Of a DNA stretch of 64,000 bases, positions 27,096 through 36,155 are shown in pieces. Origin of the DNA: an uncultured Curtobacterium sp. GTDB taxonomy: Bacteria > Actinomycetota > Actinomycetes > Actinomycetales > Microbacteriaceae. The notes beneath the pieces are model-generated. The model made no database searches. It saw nothing but the letters and a program-made list of their open reading frames with translations, and had not been told where the DNA came from. Numbering within the stretch: the first letter of the stretch is position 1; each line of letters starts with the position of its first letter. Location of the stretch: contig CAJYUW010000023.1 of NCBI GenBank assembly GCA_913778205.1, forward strand, positions 1-64,000, given 5' to 3'. The position numbers were made by a program, and so were the translations under genes.

Positions 27096-27155
27096 GCACA
27101 ACCAAAGCCCGTTCGAACCCGGCGATGCCGTGGTTCGAACGGGCTTTGATTGTGC
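27096..27155. terminator. Family-2 60-nt hairpin, copy B
   Basis: Arms 27096-27118 (begins GCACAACCAAAGCCCG) and 27133-27155 pair at 22 of 23 positions around a 14-nt loop. It lies between the convergent glpX and rmuC 3' ends. The rest of the 245-nt gap is GC-rich and shows no gene. Confidence 0.8.
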
Positions 27156-27297
27156 GGCGACGGCGACGGCGACGGCGCAAGCGACCGCACTGGGGCGCGG
27201 CAGCCGTGCGGCCGGCGCGGCCGTTGGAGGCGCTCCGCCGCGCCCGCGGGGAGCGGGCCCGCGACCGCGCAGCTGCGCTCGGCGCCGCGCCGCCGGG

Positions 27298-28560
27298 TCA
27301 GTCGTCGTCGAGGGCGCCGACGAGCTCGGGCGCGGTGAGCAGCCGCGGCTCGTCCTCGATCGTCGCGGGGTCGGCGATGACCTTCGACTCGTCGAGCAGC
27401 GACAGTCGCCGAGCACTCGGTAGCACCTGGCGCTCGAGCGACCCCACGAACCGGTTGTAGTCGACGACCGTGCCCCGGATCGCCCGACCGAGCTTGTCCA
27501 CGTGCCCGGCGAGCGTGGACAGGCGTCCGTAGAGCTCTCGGGAGACCCGGAAGAGCTCACGCGCCTCGGCCGCGACGACGTCCTGCTGCCAGGAGAACGC
27601 CACGGTCTTGAGCACCGACCAGAGCGTCACGGGGGAGGCCAGCGCCACGCGCTTGCGGAACGCGTGGTCGAGCAGTCCCGGGTCCGTGGCGAGTGCGCTG
27701 GCGATGAGGGACTCCGACGGGATGAACGCGACCGTGAGCTCGGGCGAGGCGTCGTAGCCGGACCAGTACTCCCGCGCGGCGAGGGCGTCCACGTGCGCCC
27801 GGAGCGCCCGCACGTGCTGCTGCAGGAGCTGGTCGCGCCGGGCGCCCTCCGCGCCGGTCGCGGTGGCCGGGATCTCCGCCGCCTGCAGGTAGGCGCTGAA
27901 CGGCACCTTGGCGTCGACCGCGATGGTCTTCCCACCGGGCAGGTGCACGACCATGTCCGGCCGTGCCGCCCCGGCCGACGTCGTGACGGAGGACTGCACG
28001 TCGAAGTCGACACGCTCGAGGAGGCCGGCCGCCTCGACCACGTTGCGCAGTTGCGTCTCGCCCCAGACCCCGCGCGTGCTGTTCGAGGAGAGGGCGCTCG
28101 CGAGGGTGTCGGCCGTCGCCCGGAGGCGCTCCTCGGACTCCGCCGCCGACCGCAGCTGGGCGGAGAGCGCCCCGTACTGCTCGCTCCGGGACTGCTCGAG
28201 CTCGGCGATCTTGGCGCGCATGACGTCGAGCGTCTGCGCGACCGGGCTCAGCGCGGAGAGGACCTTCGACTCGTTCTGGTTCCGCGCCGCGTCGGCCCCG
28301 TGCATCCGCTGCACGAGGTGCTCGAGCTCCGCGGCCCGTCGTTCGAGCGAGTCGACCTGTCGGCGGTACTGCGCGTCCTGCGCGTCCAGCCGTCCTTCCG
28401 CATCCGTGCGGACCGTGTCGAGCTGCGCGCGCAGCGCGTCCGCGGTGGCGCGCGCGGCGGCGGCGTCCACGCCGGCGCGGGAGCGCGCGAGCGCCCACGC
28501 GACGACGGCGCCGACGGCCGCCCCGATGACGAGGCCGATGACCAGGGCGAGGATCTGCAT
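27298..28560 (-). CDS. rmuC: DNA recombination protein RmuC
   Basis: A 420-residue protein. N-terminal transmembrane helix (about residues 3-24), long coiled coil (about 30-140), then the RmuC domain, a restriction-nuclease-like fold, with GVWGETQLRNVVEAAGLLE, TIAVDAKVPFSAYL and VAFIPSESLIASAL. RmuC limits inversions and rearrangements at short inverted repeats in E. coli. The ATG at 28560 lies 6 nt after CAGGAT, possibly leaderless. Divergent from the inositol operon. Confidence 0.94.
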   Translation of the reverse strand: MQILALVIGLVIGAAVGAVVAWALARSRAGVDAAAARATADALRAQLDTVRTDAEGRLDAQDAQYRRQVDSLERRAAELEHLVQRMHGADAARNQNESKVLSALSPVAQTLDVMRAKIAELEQSRSEQYGALSAQLRSAAESEERLRATADTLASALSSNSTRGVWGETQLRNVVEAAGLLERVDFDVQSSVTTSAGAARPDMVVHLPGGKTIAVDAKVPFSAYLQAAEIPATATGAEGARRDQLLQQHVRALRAHVDALAAREYWSGYDASPELTVAFIPSESLIASALATDPGLLDHAFRKRVALASPVTLWSVLKTVAFSWQQDVVAAEARELFRVSRELYGRLSTLAGHVDKLGRAIRGTVVDYNRFVGSLERQVLPSARRLSLLDESKVIADPATIEDEPRLLTAPELVGALDDD

Positions 28561-28636
28561 GACGCGATCCTGGCAGGACCCACCGACACCGTGCCTCCAG
28601 GCCTGGTCGGCGGCCACCGACCGTCCGGGCCAGCCA

Positions 28637-28650
28637 TGTAATGACATTAC
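28637..28650. promoter_or_regulatory. Operator candidate over the iolC -35 box
   Basis: TGTAATGACATTAC contains the perfect dyad GTAATG-A-CATTAC (28638-28650). It covers the ATGACA -35 hexamer. A related string, TGTCCTGACAATAC, overlaps the promoter of the GntR gene at 40930-40943 (11 of 14 identical). GntR-family repressors typically bind such GT...AC dyads. Confidence 0.6.
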
Positions 28651-28669
28651 GGCAAAGCCCGTGTACAGT
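28641..28669 (+). promoter_or_regulatory. Promoter of the inositol operon
   Basis: -35 ATGACA (28641-28646), 17-nt spacer, -10 TACAGT (28664-28669). The predicted start at about 28676 leaves a leader of about 40 nt before the iolC ATG at 28716. Confidence 0.6.
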
Positions 28670-28715
28670 CGTGACCGTCCGCCGACGAAGCCGTACGGAA
28701 GGTCCATCCCGTCGC

Positions 28716-29741
28716 ATGACGAACGCAGTGCCACACGCCTACGACGTGATCACGATGGGTCGCGTCAGCGTCGACGTCTACCCGCAGCAGACGGGCCCGC
28801 TCGAGGACGTCGCGACGTTCTCGAAGTCCGTCGGGGGCAGCGCCACGAACGTCGCGATCGCGGCAGCCCGTCACGGAGCGGACGTCGCGGTGATCACCCG
28901 CACGGGCAACGACCCCTTCGGCCGCTACATCGCCCGCACCCTGCCCGAGTTCGGCGTGACGAACGCCTTCGTCGAGACCGTCGACGGCTTGAACACCCCG
29001 GTCGCGTTCTGCGAGGTGTTCCCGCCGGACGACTTCCCGCTGTACTTCTACCGCGCGCCGAAGGCGCCGGACCTCATGATCACCGCGAGCTCCATCCCGC
29101 TGCACGCGATCGAGCGGGCGCGGGTCTTCTGGACCACCGTGACGGGTCTCAGCGAGGAGCCGAGCCGGCACGCCCACCACGTCGCGCTCGCTGCGCGGAG
29201 CACGTCCACGGCGGCGACGGAGCAGCACACCGTGCTCGACCTCGACTACCGGCCCCAGTTCTGGTCGTCGCCGGCGGCCGCGAGCCGCGAGGTCGCCGTC
29301 GCGCTCGAGCACGCCACGGTCGCGGTCGGCAACCGCGAGGAGTGCGCGGTCGCGGTCGGCGAGACGGACCCGGTGCGCGCGGCCGACGCCCTGCTCGAGC
29401 GCGGCGTCGAGGTCGCGATCGTGAAGCAGGGGCCGAAGGGCGTGCTCGCGAAGACGCGCGACGAGTTCGTCGAGTTCCGCCCGCACGCGATCGACGTCGT
29501 CAACGGGCTCGGATCGGGTGACGGCTTCGGCGGGGCGCTCACCCACGGGCTGCTCGAGGGCTGGGGCCTCGAACGCGTCCTCGCGTTCGCGAACGCGGCC
29601 GGAGCCATCGTCGCGACCCGGTTCGAGTGCTCGACGGCGATGCCCACGAGCGCCGAGATCGATGCGTTCACGGCGTCGAACCCCGCGGTCGGGGTCGTGC
29701 ACACCACCGCGCCGCACACCGGGGAGACGGCCGATGCCTGA
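28716..29741 (+). CDS. iolC: 5-dehydro-2-deoxygluconokinase
   Basis: A 341-residue PfkB/ribokinase-family kinase phosphorylating 5-dehydro-2-deoxy-D-gluconate in inositol catabolism. The substrate-binding GGSATNVAIAAARHG and the ATP/anion-hole motif NGLGSGDGFGGALTHG (catalytic Asp) are present. First gene of the operon. ATG at 28716, with GGAAGG 13 nt upstream; earlier in-frame starts would lie in the promoter. Unlike the Gram-negative fusion it lacks a C-terminal DUF2090 aldolase domain. Overlaps the next gene by 8 nt. Confidence 0.93.
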   Translation: MTNAVPHAYDVITMGRVSVDVYPQQTGPLEDVATFSKSVGGSATNVAIAAARHGADVAVITRTGNDPFGRYIARTLPEFGVTNAFVETVDGLNTPVAFCEVFPPDDFPLYFYRAPKAPDLMITASSIPLHAIERARVFWTTVTGLSEEPSRHAHHVALAARSTSTAATEQHTVLDLDYRPQFWSSPAAASREVAVALEHATVAVGNREECAVAVGETDPVRAADALLERGVEVAIVKQGPKGVLAKTRDEFVEFRPHAIDVVNGLGSGDGFGGALTHGLLEGWGLERVLAFANAAGAIVATRFECSTAMPTSAEIDAFTASNPAVGVVHTTAPHTGETADA

Positions 29742-30807
29742 GCTGACCACCGCCGACTTCCAGCGCCTCCGTGACGTCCGCGCCGCCCGGCCCGAGGTCG
29801 TCCGGCAGACGCTGCACGCCCGTCGGAAGCGCGACCTGCTCGGCGACGACGGCAAGCTGTTCATCGTCGCCGCCGACCACCCCGCCCGCGGGGCCCTCGC
29901 CGTCCGCGACGACGCATCCGCGATGGCCGACCGGTACGACCTCCTCGAACGCCTCGTCGTCGCCCTCGGGCGCCCCGGCGTCGACGGGGTGCTCGGGACG
30001 CCCGACGTCATCGAGGACCTCGCGCTCCTGGGTGCCCTCGACGACAAGGTCGTGGTCGGCTCGATGAACCGCGGCGGCCTGCGCGGGGCGACGTTCGAGA
30101 TGGACGACCGCTACACCGCGTACTCGGCTCGCGCGATCAAGGACGACGGACTCGACTTCGCCAAGCTCCTCGTCCGGATCGCGCTCGAGGACGCCGGCAC
30201 CGCCCCGACCCTCGAGGCCACCGCGCACGCCGTGAGCGAGGCGGCAGCGCTCCGGCTGCCGATCATGCTCGAACCGTTCATGTCGTCGTGGCGCGACGGG
30301 AAGGTCGTCAACGACCTCACGGCCGACGCCGTGATCACCTCGATGGCCATCGCGGCGGGGCTCGGCGAGTCCAGCGCCTACAGCTGGTTGAAGATCCCCG
30401 TCGTCGACGACATGGCGCGGGTCATGGCGGCGACCACCCTCCCGACGCTGCTGCTCGGTGGCGACCCGTCGGGCAGCCCCGACGCGACCTACCGCTCCTG
30501 GGCCGACGCGCTCGCCCTGCCGGGCGTCCGCGGGCTCGTCGTCGGACGGACCCTGCTCTACCCGCAGGACGGCGACGTCGTCGCCGCGGTCGACGTGGCC
30601 GCCGGGCTCGTCCACGGCGCGGACGCGACGGCAGGCGCCGCCTCGCCATCCGTCCACGGCGCGGACGCGACGGCAGGCGCCGCCTCGCCGTCCGTCCACA
30701 GCCTGGAGGCCCGGGTCGGGTCGTCCACAGATCCTCGCGAACGCGACACGCGGCTCGCCGACGTCACCACCATGGACCCGTCCATCCCGGAAGGAAGCAA
30801 CGCATGA
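29734..30807 (+). CDS. Cgl0159 family (beta/alpha)8-barrel protein, probable aldolase
   Basis: A 357-residue protein of the family named after Corynebacterium glutamicum Cgl0159, which occupies the same place between iolC and iolA. It is a TIM barrel of the class I aldolase type: FIVAADHPARG near the N-terminus, and a lysine in AYSWLKIPVVDDM (K220) placed like the Schiff-base lysine of class I aldolases. No IolJ is seen in the operon, so this protein may split 2-deoxy-5-keto-gluconate-6-phosphate into DHAP and malonate semialdehyde; that is inference. About 60 C-terminal residues beyond the barrel look unrelated and contain a 14-residue repeat. ATGA overlap with iolA. Confidence 0.82.
   Translation: MPELTTADFQRLRDVRAARPEVVRQTLHARRKRDLLGDDGKLFIVAADHPARGALAVRDDASAMADRYDLLERLVVALGRPGVDGVLGTPDVIEDLALLGALDDKVVVGSMNRGGLRGATFEMDDRYTAYSARAIKDDGLDFAKLLVRIALEDAGTAPTLEATAHAVSEAAALRLPIMLEPFMSSWRDGKVVNDLTADAVITSMAIAAGLGESSAYSWLKIPVVDDMARVMAATTLPTLLLGGDPSGSPDATYRSWADALALPGVRGLVVGRTLLYPQDGDVVAAVDVAAGLVHGADATAGAASPSVHGADATAGAASPSVHSLEARVGSSTDPRERDTRLADVTTMDPSIPEGSNA
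30610..30693 (+). repeat. 42-bp in-frame tandem duplication in the Cgl0159-family gene
   Basis: Two 42-bp units, 30610-30651 and 30652-30693, differ at one base and encode VHGADATAGAASPS twice. They begin where the barrel ends and extend the C-terminus. Confidence 0.85.
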
Positions 30808-32348
30808 CCACCACGGAGCAGACCACGACGGAGCAGACCGCGACGACGGTCGGGCACTGGATCCACGGCGCGCACGTCGCCTCCACGTCGGGCAACACCG
30901 CTCCCGTGTTCGACCCGGCGCTGGGCGTCGCGACGAAGCAGGTCGCGCTCGCCGACGAGTCCGAGGTCCAGGCCGCGATCGCGAGTGCCAAGGCGGCGTT
31001 CCCGGCGTGGCGCGACCTGTCGCTGTCGAAGCGCCAGCAGATCCTGTTCGCCTTCCGCGAGGTGCTGAACCGCGACAAGGCCGAGCTGGCCGAGATCATC
31101 ACGAGCGAGCACGGCAAGGTCATCGACGACGCCCTCGGCGAGATCGCCCGTGGGCTGGAGGTCGTCGAGCTCGCGACGAACATCCCGTCGCTGCTGAAGG
31201 GCGAGTTCTCCGACCAGGTCTCGACCGGCATCGACGTCTACTCGATCCGGCAGCCGCTCGGTGTCGTCGGGATCATCTCGCCGTTCAACTTCCCGGCGAT
31301 GGTGCCCCTGTGGTTCCTGCCGATCGCGATCGCGGCCGGCAACACCGTCGTCCTGAAGCCGAGCGAGAAGGATCCGTCCGCCGCGATCTGGCTGGCCGAG
31401 AAGTTCCAGGAGGCGGGACTGCCGGACGGCGTGTTCAACGTCCTCAACGGCGACAAGCTGAGCGTCGACGGGCTGCTGACCAGCCCGGACGTCGAGTCGA
31501 TCTCGTTCGTCGGGTCGACCCCGATCGCGCAGTACGTCTACGAGACCGGCACGAAGCACGGCAAGCGGGTGCAGGCCCTCGGCGGTGCGAAGAACCACAT
31601 GCTCGTCCTGCCGGACGCCGACCTCGACCTCGTCGCCGACAACGCGGTCAACGCGGGCTTCGGGTCGGCCGGCGAGCGCTGCATGGCGATCTCGGTCGTC
31701 GTCGCCGTCGAGCCGATCGCCGACGAACTCGTCGAGAAGATCACCGAACGCGCGGCGACGCTGCGCATCGGTGACGGGCGTCGCGGCTGTGACATGGGCC
31801 CGCTCGTGACGGAGCAGCACCGCGACAAGGTCGCCTCGTACATCGAGGTCGCCGAGCAGGACGGTGCCGTGGTCGTGGTGGACGGCCGCAGCGTCCGGCC
31901 CGACGGCGACGAGAACGGCTTCTGGCTCGGCCCGACGCTGATCGACAAGGTGCCGACGACGAGCCGCGTGTACACCGAGGAGATCTTCGGCCCGGTGCTC
32001 TCCGTCGTCCGCGTGCAGTCCTACGAGGAGGGCCTCGAGCTGATCAACTCGGGCGCGTTCGGCAACGGCACGGCGATCTTCACGAACGACGGCGGTGCTG
32101 CGCGGCGGTTCCAGCGCGACGTGCAGGTCGGCATGATCGGCATCAACGTGCCGATCCCGGTGCCCGTCGCGTACTACTCGTTCGGCGGGTGGAGGAACTC
32201 GCTGTTCGGCGACCACAAGGCGTACGGCGCCGACGGCGTGAGCTTCTTCACGCGTCAGAAGGCGATCACCAGCCGGTGGACGGACCCAGCCGACCGGGGC
32301 GGCCCCTCGCACGGTGGCATCGACCTCGGCTTCCCGTCGAACGGCTGA
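30804..32348 (+). CDS. iolA: CoA-acylating methylmalonate-semialdehyde dehydrogenase
   Basis: A 514-residue aldehyde dehydrogenase of the MMSDH/IolA group that converts malonate semialdehyde, with CoA and NAD+, to acetyl-CoA and CO2, the last oxidative step of inositol breakdown. Catalytic cysteine in GSAGERCMAISVVVAV, NAD-binding segment FNFPAMVPLWFLPIAIAAGN, and FVGSTPIAQYVYETG are family-specific. The N-terminus has a short Thr/Gln-rich repeat (MTTTEQTTTEQTATT). Ribosome site GGAAGGAAG; the ATG overlaps the preceding stop. Confidence 0.95.
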   Translation: MTTTEQTTTEQTATTVGHWIHGAHVASTSGNTAPVFDPALGVATKQVALADESEVQAAIASAKAAFPAWRDLSLSKRQQILFAFREVLNRDKAELAEIITSEHGKVIDDALGEIARGLEVVELATNIPSLLKGEFSDQVSTGIDVYSIRQPLGVVGIISPFNFPAMVPLWFLPIAIAAGNTVVLKPSEKDPSAAIWLAEKFQEAGLPDGVFNVLNGDKLSVDGLLTSPDVESISFVGSTPIAQYVYETGTKHGKRVQALGGAKNHMLVLPDADLDLVADNAVNAGFGSAGERCMAISVVVAVEPIADELVEKITERAATLRIGDGRRGCDMGPLVTEQHRDKVASYIEVAEQDGAVVVVDGRSVRPDGDENGFWLGPTLIDKVPTTSRVYTEEIFGPVLSVVRVQSYEEGLELINSGAFGNGTAIFTNDGGAARRFQRDVQVGMIGINVPIPVPVAYYSFGGWRNSLFGDHKAYGADGVSFFTRQKAITSRWTDPADRGGPSHGGIDLGFPSNG

Positions 32349-32356
32349 CGCACCCG

Positions 32357-33250
32357 ATGACGAACGACGACTGGTTCATCCCCGCCGGATCCCGGCCCGA
32401 GGCGGGCTGGACGGACGTGGTGGACGGACGGGTGGAGGGGTGGGCGCACACCGGTCTGCGGACCGGCGCCCTCCGTGACGGGGGCGAGCTGCGCCTCCCG
32501 GCCGACGCCGTGGAACGCCTGGTGGTCCCGCTCGCCGGCAGCTTCGCGGTGGCGTACGACGACACGGTGCAGGCCCTCGACGGACGCGCCAGCGTCTTCG
32601 AGGGACCGACGGACGTCCTCTACCTCGGCTCCGGCACCGCCGCGACGATCACCGGGACCGGCCGTGTCGCGGTGGCCGAGGCCCCGACCGCGACCGTCAA
32701 GCCGACGACGTACATCGCCCGGCAGGACGTGCCGGTGGAACTCCGTGGCGCCGGGCAGGCGAGTCGGCAGGTGCACAACTTCGGCACCCCGGCTGCCCTC
32801 GACGCGGTCAGGTTCATCGTGTGCGAGGTGATCACGCCGGCCGGGAACTGGTCGTCGTACCCGCCGCACAAGCACGACACGACCGTCCCCGGCGAGGAGT
32901 CGGACCTCGAGGAGATCTACTACTACGAGGCCGCGGTCGCCCGGGGGCGCACCGCCCCCGAGGGTGCCGACCCGTTCGCGCTGCACCGGACCTACGCGTC
33001 CGACGACCGTCCCATCGACGAGTTCCGGGAGGTGCGGACGGGCGACATCGCCCTCGTCCCGTACGGCTGGCACGGCCCCGCGGTCGCGGCGCCCGGCTAC
33101 GACATGTACTACCTCAACGTGATGGCCGGGCCCGACCCGGAGCGCGTCTGGAACATCACCGACGACCCGGCGCACGGCTGGGTCCGCCAGGCCTGGGCAT
33201 CCGAGCCGATCGATCCCCGCCTGCCCTACGAGAAGGAGGACGCCCGATGA
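32357..33250 (+). CDS. iolB: 5-deoxy-glucuronate isomerase
   Basis: A 297-residue bicupin that isomerises 5-deoxy-D-glucuronate to 5-dehydro-2-deoxy-D-gluconate. The metal-binding cupin motif SSYPPHKHDT, a glutamate in DLEEIYYYE and the late histidine in PYGWHGPAVAAPGYDMYYLN are visible. It starts 8 nt after the iolA stop and shares an ATGA overlap with iolD. Confidence 0.94.
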   Translation: MTNDDWFIPAGSRPEAGWTDVVDGRVEGWAHTGLRTGALRDGGELRLPADAVERLVVPLAGSFAVAYDDTVQALDGRASVFEGPTDVLYLGSGTAATITGTGRVAVAEAPTATVKPTTYIARQDVPVELRGAGQASRQVHNFGTPAALDAVRFIVCEVITPAGNWSSYPPHKHDTTVPGEESDLEEIYYYEAAVARGRTAPEGADPFALHRTYASDDRPIDEFREVRTGDIALVPYGWHGPAVAAPGYDMYYLNVMAGPDPERVWNITDDPAHGWVRQAWASEPIDPRLPYEKEDAR

Positions 33251-35154
33251 CCACGACGCGTCGGATGACCGTCGGTCAGGCGCTCGTCGAGTTCCTGGCG
33301 AACCAGTGGACCGTCGACGGCGACCACCGTGAACGCACCATCCCGGGGATCTTCGGCATCTTCGGCCACGGCAACGTCGCTGGCCTCGGGCAGGCGATCA
33401 AGCAGCTCCACGTCGAGCAGCCCGGCCTGCTGCCCTACCACCAGGCACGCAACGAGCAGGCGATGGTGCACGAGGCCGTCGGCTTCGCGCGCATGCACCG
33501 CCGCCGGGCGACGTTCGCGGCGACGGCGTCGGTGGGCCCCGGCGCCGCGAACATGCTGACCGCCGCCGCCCTCGCGACGACGAACCGGTTGCCCGCGCTG
33601 CTCCTGCCGTCGGACACGTTCGCGACCCGGACCACCGACCCGGTGCTCCAGCAGATCGAGCAGCCGCACGACACCTCGCTGCAGGTCACGGACGCGTTCC
33701 GACCGCTGTCGAGGTTCTTCGACCGGGTCGAGCGACCCGAGCAGCTGTTCTCGATCGCCCTCGCCGCGATGCGGGTCCTGACCGACCCGGCCGAGACCGG
33801 TGCCGTGACCATCGCCCTGCCGGAGGACGTGCAGGCCGAGGCGCTCGACGTCCCGGTGTCGTTCCTGCAGCCGCGCGAGTGGCACCTGCGCCGTCCGCTG
33901 CCCGAGCAGGGACCCCTGGCCCGCGCGGAGTCGGCGATCCGTGCCGCGGAGCGCCCGGTGATCGTGGCCGGCGGCGGGGTGCTCTACTCCGGCGCCGAGC
34001 GGGAGCTCGCCGCGTTCGTCGAGGCGACCGGCATCCCCGTCGGCACCTCGCAGGCGGGCGGCGGCTCCCTCGTCTGGGACCACCCGCAGTACCTCGGCGG
34101 GGTCGGTGCGACCGGCACCGCCGCGGCGAACGCCGTCGCCGCCCACGCGGACGTGGTGATCGGCATCGGCACGCGCTACAGCGACTTCACCACGGCGTCC
34201 CGGACGGCCTTCCAGGACCCGGACGTCACGTTCGTCAACGTGAACGTCGCGGCGTTCGACGCGTACAAGCACGGCTCGCAGCTGCCGCTGGTCGCGGACG
34301 CCCGGGAGGCACTGGTCGCCCTGACCGCGTCGCTCGCGTCCGACTCGCCGTACGCGGTCGACGCCGACTACGCGGCCGAGATCGCGGACCGCAAGCGCTC
34401 CTGGGACGCGACGGTCGACGCCGCGTTCGCGCCGTCCGGGCGTGCGGTCCCGGGCCAGTCGGAGATCATCGGCGCCGTGCAGGCCGCGACCGACCCGCGC
34501 GACGTCCTCGTCCAGGCCGCCGGGTCGCTGCCGGGGGACCTCCACAAGCTCTGGCGCGTCCGGGACGCCCTCGGCTACCACGTCGAGTACGCGTTCTCGT
34601 GCATGGGCTACGAGATCGCCGGCGGCATCGGCGTCCGACGGGGTGCCCCGGACCGCGACGCGATCGTGATGGTCGGCGACGGCTCGTACCTGATGCTCCA
34701 CACCGAGCTCGTGACGGCCGTCGCCGAGGGCATCAAGATCGTCGTCGTGCTCGTCCAGAACGACGGGTACGCGTCGATCGGGCACCTGTCCGAGACGGTC
34801 GGCTCCGAGCGGTACGGCACGAAGTACCGCTACCGCGACGACAGCGGCTCGTTCGAGAACGACGCGGTGCTGCCCGTCGACCTCGCCGCGAACGCCCGGT
34901 CGTACGGCGTCGACGTGATCGAGGTCCAGCCGGGGCCGGACGCGATCGCCGACCTCACCGCGGCCGTCCGACGGGCGAAGGCGAACGACCACACCACCCT
35001 GGTGCACGTCCACGCCGACCCGCTCGTCTACGCCCCCGACGGCGACGGCTGGTGGGACGTCCCGGTCGCCGAGACGTCGACCCTGCCGAGCACCCGGCGG
35101 GCCCGCGCCGAGTACGAGCAGCGGGTCGCCGCGCAGCGACCCCTGCTCGGCTGA
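33247..35154 (+). CDS. iolD: 3D-(3,5/4)-trihydroxycyclohexane-1,2-dione acylhydrolase
   Basis: A 635-residue thiamine-diphosphate enzyme of the acetolactate-synthase superfamily that opens the inosose-derived ring to 5-deoxy-glucuronate. N-terminal PYR domain with the HGNVAGLGQA and YHQARNEQAMVH segments (catalytic Glu), central domain, and C-terminal PP domain with the ThDP/Mg2+ motif GDGSYLMLHTELVTA...QNDGYASIGHL. Length is normal. The start overlaps the iolB stop. Confidence 0.96.
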   Translation: MTTTRRMTVGQALVEFLANQWTVDGDHRERTIPGIFGIFGHGNVAGLGQAIKQLHVEQPGLLPYHQARNEQAMVHEAVGFARMHRRRATFAATASVGPGAANMLTAAALATTNRLPALLLPSDTFATRTTDPVLQQIEQPHDTSLQVTDAFRPLSRFFDRVERPEQLFSIALAAMRVLTDPAETGAVTIALPEDVQAEALDVPVSFLQPREWHLRRPLPEQGPLARAESAIRAAERPVIVAGGGVLYSGAERELAAFVEATGIPVGTSQAGGGSLVWDHPQYLGGVGATGTAAANAVAAHADVVIGIGTRYSDFTTASRTAFQDPDVTFVNVNVAAFDAYKHGSQLPLVADAREALVALTASLASDSPYAVDADYAAEIADRKRSWDATVDAAFAPSGRAVPGQSEIIGAVQAATDPRDVLVQAAGSLPGDLHKLWRVRDALGYHVEYAFSCMGYEIAGGIGVRRGAPDRDAIVMVGDGSYLMLHTELVTAVAEGIKIVVVLVQNDGYASIGHLSETVGSERYGTKYRYRDDSGSFENDAVLPVDLAANARSYGVDVIEVQPGPDAIADLTAAVRRAKANDHTTLVHVHADPLVYAPDGDGWWDVPVAETSTLPSTRRARAEYEQRVAAQRPLLG

Positions 35155-35194
35155 CCCCCCCTCCCGACGAGACCCCACGAAGGACGACGACGTC

Positions 35195-36115
35195 ATGACC
35201 GACACCGCCACGGACGCGATCCGCATCGGCACCGCCCCCGATTCGTGGGGCGTCTGGTTCCCGGACGACCCGGGCCAGGTGCCGTGGCAGCGCTTCCTCG
35301 ACGAGGCCGCGGCCGCGGGGTACCAGTGGATCGAGCTCGGGCCGTACGGCTACCTGCCCACCGATCCGTCGCAGCTGTCCGACGAACTCGAGTCCCGCGG
35401 GCTCCGGCTGTCGGCGGGGACGGTCTTCACGGGCCTCCACAAGGGGGACGACCAGTTCCAGCGGGCTTGGGACCAGGCGGTCGCGGTCGCCGGACTCGCG
35501 TCGGCGCTCGGCGCCCGGCACCTCGTCACGATCCCCGACCTGTGGCGCTCGGACGCGACCAACGAGCTCCTCGAGCCGCGGACCCTGACGGACGAGCAGT
35601 GGACGCGCCTCGGGAAGGGCCACGACCAGCTCGGCAAGGCGCTCGTCGAGGAGTACGGCGTCCACCAGCAGTTCCACACGCACGCCGACAGCCACGTCGG
35701 CACCCACCGCGAGACCGTCCGGTTCCTGGCGGAGACGGACCCCGCGTACACGAACCTCTGCCTCGACACCGGGCACTTCGCGTACTACGGCGGCGACAGC
35801 CTCCGCCTGATCGCCGAGCACCCGGAGCGGATCGGGTACCTGCACCTCAAGCAGGTCGACCCCGAGATGCTGTTCGACGTGCTGAAGAACGACGTGCCGT
35901 TCGCCACCGCCGTCGCACAGGGGATCATGACCGAGCCGCCGAACGGGACCCCGGAGCTGGCACCGATCATCGAGGCCGTCGCGGCGATCGACCCGGACGT
36001 GTTCGCGATCGTCGAGCAGGACATGTACGGCTGCTCCGTCGACGCCCCCGGGCCGATCGCGGAGCGCACCGTCCAGCACATCCTCGGGTCGACCCCGGCC
36101 GCCCGCGTCGCGTAG
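35195..36115 (+). CDS. iolE: Myo-inosose-2 dehydratase
   Basis: A 306-residue TIM-barrel protein of the sugar isomerase/AP-endonuclease-2 superfamily that dehydrates scyllo-inosose to the trihydroxycyclohexanedione. Begins IRIGTAPDSWGVWFPDDP, typical of IolE, with metal-site residues in QFHTHADSHVGTHRE, LCLDTGHFAYYGGD and YLHLKQVD. It starts 40 nt after iolD with ribosome site GAAGGACGA. Confidence 0.95.
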   Translation: MTDTATDAIRIGTAPDSWGVWFPDDPGQVPWQRFLDEAAAAGYQWIELGPYGYLPTDPSQLSDELESRGLRLSAGTVFTGLHKGDDQFQRAWDQAVAVAGLASALGARHLVTIPDLWRSDATNELLEPRTLTDEQWTRLGKGHDQLGKALVEEYGVHQQFHTHADSHVGTHRETVRFLAETDPAYTNLCLDTGHFAYYGGDSLRLIAEHPERIGYLHLKQVDPEMLFDVLKNDVPFATAVAQGIMTEPPNGTPELAPIIEAVAAIDPDVFAIVEQDMYGCSVDAPGPIAERTVQHILGSTPAARVA

Positions 36116-36155
36116 CAGCGTCGTCCACCACCAGCCGTCCGATCAGGAGCACCAC

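Noticed and set aside
27096-27155. GGTTCGAAC strings inside the family-2 hairpin, resembling a tRNA T-arm
   Set aside because: No acceptor, D or anticodon stem can be formed; the string is part of a simple 23-bp stem.
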